Positions 7,237 to 12,128 of a DNA stretch of 12,128 bases are shown piece after piece. The translations under genes were made by a program, and so were the position numbers. Numbering within the stretch: the first letter of the stretch is position 1; every line of letters starts with the position of its first letter. The DNA is from Gemmatimonadota bacterium (GTDB lineage Bacteria; Gemmatimonadota; Gemmatimonadetes; Gemmatimonadales; Gemmatimonadaceae). The DNA lies in assembly GCA_947475795.1 (NCBI GenBank), contig CANJOX010000060.1, positions 1 through 12,128 on the forward strand, written 5' to 3'. The notes beneath the pieces were generated by a model. That model was not told where the DNA came from. It was given only the letters and a program-made list of their open reading frames with translations, and made no database searches.

Positions 7237-7350
7237 CCCAAAACCCAAAACGCATCACTCAGTGCCCCCAACCAATAGCCTGCAGCCCACAGCGCTGTGA
7301 GCTGCGGGCTATGGGTTGGGGGTAATGGGTAGTGGGTAGTGGGTACTGGG
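7237..7350. repeat. 114-bp imperfect palindrome in a convergent intergenic region
   Basis: The element is centred at 7293/7294. The inner arms (7265-7293 and 7294-7322) pair at 26 of 29 positions with no loop, including the perfect core CACAGCGCTGTG. The outer arms, 28 bp each, pair at about 18 of 28: the left begins CCCAAAACCCAAAA and the right ends in GGG-N4 heptamers. The whole element sits between the stop codons of the convergent reductase and acetyltransferase genes and ends exactly next to the latter. There is no T-tract on either strand, so it is not a classical intrinsic terminator. It could still stop or stabilise both transcripts, or be a decayed REP- or MITE-like element. Confidence 0.8.
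7318..7350 (+). repeat. GGG-N4 heptamer tract, potential G-quadruplex
   Basis: Five G-runs (GGGGG then four GGG) are separated by uniform 4-base loops TAAT, TAGT, TAGT and TACT, giving a strict 7-bp period. This meets the usual G3+N1-7 rule for an intramolecular G-quadruplex on the plus strand, which would be the 3' UTR of the reductase transcript. The tract abuts the acetyltransferase stop codon at 7351-7353. Quadruplex formation is predicted, not shown. Confidence 0.7.
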
Positions 7351-7890
7351 TTACACGGCGGGCGGGGACGCGAACAGCCACACCGCGTCACGATCGTCGC
7401 TGAGCCGCACCATCCCCTCCCGCGCCATCCCCAGCGCCTCCAGCACCCTCATCGACGCCGCGTTCTCCGGCGAGACGATCGCCAGGATCCGGGCGAGACC
7501 GAGTGTGCCCCGCGCGTACGCCAGCGTGGCCGCCGCTGCCTCGCGCGCGTACCCCTGCCCGCGGTACGCCGGCAGGAACGCGAAACCCAGGTCCACGTCG
7601 GGGAGCGTCTCGCGCCGTAGGAGACCGCACATCCCGATCGGCACGCCGGTGTCCCGCCGCGCCACGCGATACAGCCCAAAGCCATGCGCGGCGTACGACG
7701 CCAGCGGCCCCGCCGCGAGATAGCCCCGCGCCTCCTCCTCGGTGCGCACCCCACGGTCGCCGATGTAGCGCAGCCAGTCGGGGTCGGTGAGGAGCGCCAC
7801 GATGAACGGCGCGTCGTCGGCCGTGAACGGCGCCAGCACGAGCCGCGCGGTGGTGATCAGGGGATCCTGCGCCATCGGCATCGATGTCAT
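7351..7890 (-). CDS. GNAT-family N-acetyltransferase (RimJ/RimL type)
   Basis: This 179-residue cytoplasmic acetyl-CoA-dependent acyltransferase is of the Acetyltransf_3 type. It opens with PLITTARLVLAPFTADDAP, the usual start of RimJ/RimL-like proteins, continues with IGMCGLLRR and LPDVDLGFAFLPAYRG, and carries the acetyl-CoA motif A RGQGYA (residues 110-115). SPENAASMRVLEALGM follows, where an Asn and a Ser-Met-Arg contact CoA in relatives. The ATG at 7890 was chosen; ATGs at 7881 and 7875 are also possible. The frame stays open to 7983, but that part (RPARGEGG...) looks non-coding. A TTGCCC/GAGAAT pair with 17-bp spacing ends six bases before 7890, favouring this start. Substrates of such enzymes include ribosomal protein N-termini, amino acids and antibiotics; nothing here decides. 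Confidence 0.87.
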   Translation of the reverse strand: MTSMPMAQDPLITTARLVLAPFTADDAPFIVALLTDPDWLRYIGDRGVRTEEEARGYLAAGPLASYAAHGFGLYRVARRDTGVPIGMCGLLRRETLPDVDLGFAFLPAYRGQGYAREAAAATLAYARGTLGLARILAIVSPENAASMRVLEALGMAREGMVRLSDDRDAVWLFASPPAV

Positions 7891-7896
7891 GTCGCG

Positions 7897-7925
7897 ATTC
7901 TCGCGTGCGTGGCGGGTCGGGGCAA
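7897..7925 (-). promoter_or_regulatory. Possible promoter of the GNAT gene, leaderless
   Basis: On the minus strand, TTGCCC (7925-7920) and GAGAAT (7902-7897) are 17 bp apart. The -10 hexamer ends six bases before the ATG at 7890, so transcription would begin at or next to the start codon. Each hexamer matches consensus at only four of six positions, so this is tentative. The geometry is the same as for the toxin gene. Confidence 0.4.
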
Positions 7926-7992
7926 GGTCGATCGCGACCGGACCCCCTTCCCCTCTGGCCGGACGCCCGCTCCCACCGTACAACTGTGCATC

Positions 7993-9534
7993 ATGAGCGA
8001 CCTTCCTCCCGACGCCCCGTCCCGCGGCGCGCTATCCCGCCGCGACCTGCTCGCCCGCAGCGCCTTCGGCGCCCTCCCCCTCCTCGGGCTCCCCACCTCC
8101 GACGGCGCGCCGCAGCCGCCCCGCCTTACCCGGCCGCCGCGCACCCGCGACTACGTCGTCGAGGCCTCCGCCGCCCTCGTGTACCGCAACGGGGCGCCGC
8201 AGGTCATCCCGAACGCCTCCGTCCGCGTGCGCGGCAACGACATCGTCGAGGTGCGCGAGGGACGCATCCCCGGCACCGTGGCCCGCATCGACGCCACCGG
8301 CCAGCTGTTGCTGCCGGGGCTGATTTCGGGGCACACCCACGCCGCTTCGGGGAGTCCCACGCGCGGACTCATCGAGGGTGGGCGGTCGTATCAGCGCCCC
8401 ATCGAACTCCTCGAGGCGCTCCCCGACGACCTCCTCGACGACATCACGGCGTACAACGTGGCCGAGCTGCTGCGCTCGGGGTGCACGACGCACGTCGAGA
8501 TGAGCCTCAGCCTCAAGCAGGCGCAGAGCTACGTGCGGGTGGCGCGCCGGTGGCACGTGCGCGGTTTCCCCGGCGGCATGGTGCCCGGCACCGCGCGTCT
8601 CTTCCCCATCTGGCGGCGCACCAACGACAGCGCCCTCGCCGCCAGTGTGCCCGACACGCTGGCCGAGATCGAGGCCAACCGGGTGTTCGCGATGGCGGTG
8701 AACGGCGCGGAGGACGGGCTGATCCGGCCCATGATGACGCCGCACGCCACCGATACGCACACCCCCGACACCATGCGCGCCGTCCTCGCGGCCGCGCGCA
8801 CCCTCGGCAACGGTATCCACACCCATCTCGCGCAGGGCGCCGGGGAAGCGCGCGTGACACAGCGGCTGTATGGGCAATCGCCCGCGCAGTGGCTCGAATC
8901 ACTGGGCGCCTTCGACGGGCCGTTCTTCGGTGCGCATATGACCGGCGCCACCGCCGTCGACTGGGCCATCATGCAACGGCACGGCGGGGTGTACGCTCAC
9001 TGTCCGTCGGGGGGCGGCGCCGGCAACTCCAGTGGCTCGCAGCCGTACCCCGAGGCCCTCGCCGCCGGGGTGCGCACCAATGTGGGCATCGACACGCACT
9101 CCAACGACTACATCGAGAACCTCAAGCTCGCCGTGATCTGCGGGCGGGCGCGGGCGCGCCTGCTGAACGGCGCCACCGGCAGCACGTTGCCGCTGCCGAG
9201 TGTGCAGCAAGCCGTATACGGCGCCACGCATGTCGCCGCCGACGGCCTCCGTCGCCCCGATCTCGGGCGCATCGCCGTGGGCGCCAAGGCCGATCTGTGC
9301 ACCATCGACGTGAGCGGCCTGCTGGTGGGGAGCGGCGCCGTGGGCCCCGAGCCGCTCAACAACCTGCTCTACGCCAGCGGGCTCGCCGTGCGCCACGTGA
9401 TCACGCAGGGCTACGTGCAGCTCTTCGACGGGCGTCTCGTGGTCGACGACGAAGCGCGCATCACCGCCCGGGGCGCGGCGGCGGTGCAGCAGATCTGGGC
9501 CCAGCTCACGAGCGAAGGGTGGTTCAAGGGCTAG
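7993..9534 (+). CDS. Tat-exported amidohydrolase of the TRZ/ATZ deaminase type (COG0402-like)
   Basis: This 513-residue amidohydrolase has a twin-arginine signal, SRRDLLARSAFGALPLLGLP (residues 15-34), which fixes the start at 7993; the frame upstream to 7684 is only the shadow of the divergent acetyltransferase. After an N-terminal beta domain come His114 and His116 (LISGHTHAASG), His278 (IHTHLAQ), His315 (FGAHMTG), a CPSGGGAGNSSG loop (337-348) and Asp367 (NVGIDTHSND), then LGRIAVGAKADLCTID. This is the mononuclear-metal deaminase/chlorohydrolase layout of TRZ/ATZ, guanine and SAH deaminases. One departure is that the catalytic Glu of the HxxE motif is Gln281 (HLAQ), so ordinary deamination chemistry may be altered. 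A TACAAC box (7979-7984) lies eight bases before the ATG with no SD, but the -35 is poor. The next amidohydrolase starts 76 bp downstream. The substrate is unknown. Confidence 0.86.
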   Translation: MSDLPPDAPSRGALSRRDLLARSAFGALPLLGLPTSDGAPQPPRLTRPPRTRDYVVEASAALVYRNGAPQVIPNASVRVRGNDIVEVREGRIPGTVARIDATGQLLLPGLISGHTHAASGSPTRGLIEGGRSYQRPIELLEALPDDLLDDITAYNVAELLRSGCTTHVEMSLSLKQAQSYVRVARRWHVRGFPGGMVPGTARLFPIWRRTNDSALAASVPDTLAEIEANRVFAMAVNGAEDGLIRPMMTPHATDTHTPDTMRAVLAAARTLGNGIHTHLAQGAGEARVTQRLYGQSPAQWLESLGAFDGPFFGAHMTGATAVDWAIMQRHGGVYAHCPSGGGAGNSSGSQPYPEALAAGVRTNVGIDTHSNDYIENLKLAVICGRARARLLNGATGSTLPLPSVQQAVYGATHVAADGLRRPDLGRIAVGAKADLCTIDVSGLLVGSGAVGPEPLNNLLYASGLAVRHVITQGYVQLFDGRLVVDDEARITARGAAAVQQIWAQLTSEGWFKG

Positions 9535-9610
9535 TCCGATCCTTCCGCATCTCCCGCCCGCACGGTAAAACAGAGGCGTCCCCACGTCCTCCCCTTCTGC
9601 CCCCGTCCGC

Positions 9611-11269
9611 ATGCGTTCCGCCTTCTCCCCCCGCGCCCTCATCGGCGCCCTCCTGCTCGCCGCGCCCGTCGTGCCGGTGACGGCCTTCGCGCAGGCGAAG
9701 AAGCCGGCCGCCGCGCCGGCGCCCGACTCCACCATGGCCGCCCGCCTCAAGGCCGAGCGCTACGAGGATCCCAACCCGGCGCCCGCGCGCAAGGAAGGGG
9801 AGGGCCCGTTCCAGCGCCTCATTATCCGCGGCGTCAATGTGATCGACGGCTACGGCAGCGCGCCGCGCGGACCCGTGGACGTGATCGTGGAGGGGAACCG
9901 CATCGCCGAGATCGTGAGCGTGGGCTACCCGCACGTGAAGATCGACGAGTCGAAGCGTCCCAAGGGTGCCACCAAGGAAATCGACGCCAACGGTATGTAT
10001 CTCATGCCCGGCCTCGTGGACCTGCACGTGCATCAGGGCACGCAGCAGAAGGCGCCCGACAGCGAGTACTACAACAAGCTGTGGCTCGCCAACGGCATCA
10101 CGACCGTGCGCGGTGTTCCGTTTGCCAGCTTCGACTACTCCATCAAGGAGCAGGCACGCAGCGCGAAGAATGAAATCGCCGCGCCGCGGTACTCGGTGTA
10201 CCAGCGCCCCGGCACGGGCTGGGGACGTGGCGTGCCGCGCACGCCCGAGGTGGCGCGCGAGTGGGTGCGCTGGGCCAAGGCCAACGGCGCCGACGGCCTC
10301 AAGCTGGGCGCCGAACGCGCCGACATCATGGCCGCCCTGCTCGACGAAGCGAAGAAACTCGGCCTCGGCAGCACCGCCCACCTGCAGCAGGGTGGCGTGG
10401 GACAGATGAACGCCGACATGGCCACCAAGCTCGGGCTCGAAGCCGTGACGCACTTCTACGGCATCTTCGAATCGATGTACGAGTCGAATCAGATCCAGCC
10501 GTGGCCCATCGAGTCGAATCTGCAGGACGAACAGACGCGCTTCGCGCAGGTGGCGCGGCAGTGGAGCCTGGTGAAGCCGGGGAGCGAGAAGTGGAAGCGC
10601 TTCCTGCAGAACCTCAAGGACCGCGACGTCACGCTCGACCCCACCATGACCACGTACCTCACGGGGCGTGATGTCATGAAGCGCATGAACGCGCCGTGGC
10701 ACGCCAAGTACACGCTGCCTTCGCAGATGGCGTTCTACGTGCCCAGCCGCACCAATCACGGCGCGTACTTCTACAACTGGACCACCGAAGACGAAGTGGC
10801 ATGGCGCAACTTCTATCACGTGTGGATGCAGTTCCTGAACGACTACAAGAACATGGGCGGCCGCGTCACCGCGAGCTCCGACGCCGGCTTCATCTACAAC
10901 ACGCCGGGCTTCTCCACGATCGAAGAGCTCGAGCTGCTGCAGGAAGCGGGCTTTACGCCGGGCGAAGCGATCCGTGCCGGCACGCTGCACGCGGCGGAAA
11001 CGCTCTTCAAGCCGCAGGGCAAGCACATCGAGTTTGGCGTCGTGGAGCCGGGGATGCTCGCCGATCTCGTGATCGTGGACGCCAACCCGTTCGCCAATCT
11101 CAAGGTGCTCTACGGCACCGGTTGGTTCCGCCTCAACGACAACACGGGCAAGGTGGAGCAGTACGGCGGCGTGAAGTACACGATCAAGGACGGCATCGTG
11201 TACGACGCCAAGCAGCTGCTGGCCGACATCGAGAAGATGGGCGACGCGCAGCGGCGCGCGGGTAAGTAA
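9611..11269 (+). CDS. Sec-exported amidohydrolase (imidazolonepropionase-like), long form
   Basis: This 552-residue protein begins with a Sec signal peptide (residues 1-28, ending VTAFAQA), then a Lys/Pro/Ala-rich linker to about residue 65. The catalytic domain starts at RLIIRGVNVIDGYG. Metal ligands in order are His139 and His141 (GLVDLHVHQG), Lys231 (DGLKLGA), His257 (STAHLQQ), His281 (AVTHFYG) and Asp424 (ASSDAGF), and the fold closes with VVEPGMLADLVIVDANPF. His281 and Asp424 are 143 residues apart against 103 in the paralogue at 4847-6130. The extra segment, roughly residues 355-410, is rich in Trp, Tyr, Phe and His and probably shapes the substrate pocket. There is no SD before the ATG; the upstream 40 bases are pyrimidine-rich. 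It is likely co-transcribed with the Tat amidohydrolase. The substrate is unknown. Confidence 0.88.
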   Translation: MRSAFSPRALIGALLLAAPVVPVTAFAQAKKPAAAPAPDSTMAARLKAERYEDPNPAPARKEGEGPFQRLIIRGVNVIDGYGSAPRGPVDVIVEGNRIAEIVSVGYPHVKIDESKRPKGATKEIDANGMYLMPGLVDLHVHQGTQQKAPDSEYYNKLWLANGITTVRGVPFASFDYSIKEQARSAKNEIAAPRYSVYQRPGTGWGRGVPRTPEVAREWVRWAKANGADGLKLGAERADIMAALLDEAKKLGLGSTAHLQQGGVGQMNADMATKLGLEAVTHFYGIFESMYESNQIQPWPIESNLQDEQTRFAQVARQWSLVKPGSEKWKRFLQNLKDRDVTLDPTMTTYLTGRDVMKRMNAPWHAKYTLPSQMAFYVPSRTNHGAYFYNWTTEDEVAWRNFYHVWMQFLNDYKNMGGRVTASSDAGFIYNTPGFSTIEELELLQEAGFTPGEAIRAGTLHAAETLFKPQGKHIEFGVVEPGMLADLVIVDANPFANLKVLYGTGWFRLNDNTGKVEQYGGVKYTIKDGIVYDAKQLLADIEKMGDAQRRAGK

Positions 11270-11297
11270 GCCGCAGCGTCGTCAGGACGTCAGCAGG

Positions 11298-12128
11298 TCA
11301 GCGCGTCGGGGGGACGGTGGGCGGGATGGTATCCAGCACCCAGCGCTCCCCCCGACGGCGCAGCCGGAGCGCGCGCCGTGATACGGTTGAGCCCGCGGGG
11401 GTGCCACCCGCTTCCACGAGGTCGGCGCGTACCGCACCGGCATCCTCCCACACCGGCGCTGCCGCGCCGGCCGTCGCGGGCATCGGCACCGCGACCACGC
11501 GCGTGATCTCGCTGCCGCGCACCGCCCACAACTCGAAGGTGTTCGGGGTATACCCCGATTCGAGATCGGCGTTGGCGATCACGAAATGCGCGCCGTCGGG
11601 CGCCAACACCGGCAGCACCGGCAGCACTGTTTCCACGCCCGTGCTGTCGCTCACCCAGAGCACGTCGGCACCCTCGTAGTGCCCGCGCAGGAGCAGGTGG
11701 CCGCGCCCCGCCGGCCCGGTGCCCTGATACACGAAGCGCACGTTCATCTCGCCGTCGTCCGCGCGGCAGTCGCGGAAGCGCAACGCCGGCATGTTCCGTC
11801 CCCCGAGGGCCCCGGGCACGATGCGCAGCTCGGGGCCCTCGCGCGTCACGGCCCCCGCCGCCGCCGACATCGCCGCCCGTTCGGCCACGAACAGCGAATC
11901 GCCGCGATAGTCGAATGGAGGGAACATCACGCCGGTGCACGCGGCCGGGGGGTGCGCATAGGTGGGGAGCGGCACCGACGCCAGCGTGTCGACCGTCGCG
12001 ATCGGGACCGTTGATGCGGTGGATTCCCCAGCCGAATCCGGCGGTGCGGCGCAGGCGGTGCACAGCCACGAGATCACCAGCGCCGTCGTCGCCAGGGACG
12101 CGGGCACGGGCCACCGCGCGCCACGGGC
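11298..12128 (-). CDS. Probable exported lipoprotein of unknown function, start possibly outside the window
   Basis: I do not recognise the family. The frame is open from the right edge to a stop at 11298-11300. An in-window GTG at 12107 gives 269 residues beginning PASLATTALVISWLCTAC, a hydrophobic segment ending in a lipobox-like CTA|C (Cys19) followed by a Ser/Thr/Ala linker, as in lipoproteins. No SD precedes the GTG, and the seven upstream codons read ARGARWP, a basic stretch that would suit a signal n-region. The true start may therefore lie beyond 12128. The mature part contains short beta-like segments (RFVYQGTGPAGRGHLLLRGHY, LAPDGAHFVIANADLESGY, FELWAV) suggestive of a beta-propeller or beta-sandwich, with three further cysteine positions possible for disulfides. 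It converges with the preceding amidohydrolase across 28 bp that contain repeated GTCAG but no clear terminator. Confidence 0.7.
   Translation of the reverse strand, partial: ARGARWPVPASLATTALVISWLCTACAAPPDSAGESTASTVPIATVDTLASVPLPTYAHPPAACTGVMFPPFDYRGDSLFVAERAAMSAAAGAVTREGPELRIVPGALGGRNMPALRFRDCRADDGEMNVRFVYQGTGPAGRGHLLLRGHYEGADVLWVSDSTGVETVLPVLPVLAPDGAHFVIANADLESGYTPNTFELWAVRGSEITRVVAVPMPATAGAAAPVWEDAGAVRADLVEAGGTPAGSTVSRRALRLRRRGERWVLDTIPPTVPPTR

Noticed and set aside
6131..7258. 5' extension of the minus-strand amidohydrolase frame to give an 803-residue protein
   Set aside because: The extra 376 residues are antisense to the well-supported aldo/keto reductase and have low-complexity H/R/G-rich composition. 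A normal Sec signal peptide starts at 6130.
7265..7322. Reading the 58-bp stem as a classical rho-independent terminator
   Set aside because: It has no loop in DNA form and no T-tract after either arm. A termination role is possible but not by the canonical pattern.
7884..9680. 598-residue plus-strand frame overlapping the Tat amidohydrolase
   Set aside because: It is extremely Arg/Pro/Ala-rich out-of-frame reading of the real gene, with no start signal or domain.
9524..11026. 500-residue minus-strand open frame opposite the long amidohydrolase
   Set aside because: The opposite strand encodes a complete metal-dependent hydrolase with signal peptide and all ligands. The antisense frame is H/V/R/G-rich with no recognisable motif.
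11270..11297. GTCAG repeats between the convergent amidohydrolase and lipoprotein genes as terminator or array
   Set aside because: The copies are short and irregular, with no stable stem or T-tract, so chance is an adequate explanation.

Overview
The window is high-GC bacterial DNA carrying about ten genes on both strands. No rRNA, tRNA, CRISPR array, transposase or integrase is visible. The gene set resembles Gemmatimonadota: a BTAD/AAA activator with a C-terminal membrane anchor, a BIG2 lipoprotein, and several exported amidohydrolases beside a Tat-exported oxidoreductase. That assignment is an inference from gene style, not a database match.

Left part (1-1171). A minus-strand lipoprotein with bacterial Ig-like (BIG2) sequence runs off the left edge. 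It appears frameshifted in a run of seven C/G. A divergent AT-rich intergenic stretch leads to a two-gene toxin-antitoxin module in toxin-first order. The PIN-domain toxin has a near-consensus promoter that places its start codon at or next to the transcription start, with a palindromic tandem repeat over the -10 box. The Phd/YefM-like antitoxin overlaps it by ATGA.

Middle part (1278-6130), all minus strand. Reading in the direction of transcription, there is a Sec-exported metal-dependent amidohydrolase (6130-4847), then a 1028-residue membrane-anchored BTAD transcriptional activator with an extracytoplasmic C-terminal domain (4739-1653). A small DUF3088 thioredoxin-like protein follows 18 bases later (1634-1278).

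Right part (6239-12128). A Tat-exported aldo/keto reductase (plus) diverges from the first amidohydrolase. It converges on a GNAT acetyltransferase (minus), and between the two lies a striking 114-bp imperfect palindrome with a G-quadruplex-type heptamer tract. Next come a Tat-exported amidohydrolase of the TRZ/ATZ deaminase type and a Sec-exported imidazolonepropionase-like amidohydrolase, both plus strand and 76 bp apart. A minus-strand probable lipoprotein of unknown function reaches the right edge.

Functionally, the right two-thirds looks like an envelope or periplasmic catabolic neighbourhood: three exported amidohydrolases and one exported oxidoreductase, which would hydrolyse or reduce small amides, cyclic imides, peptides or heterocycles outside the cytoplasm. 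Their substrates cannot be read from sequence. The BTAD regulator is the only transcription factor here, but nothing shows that it controls these genes. The largest gene-free gap is 179 bp (376-554), so no stretch over 300 bp lacks a gene.
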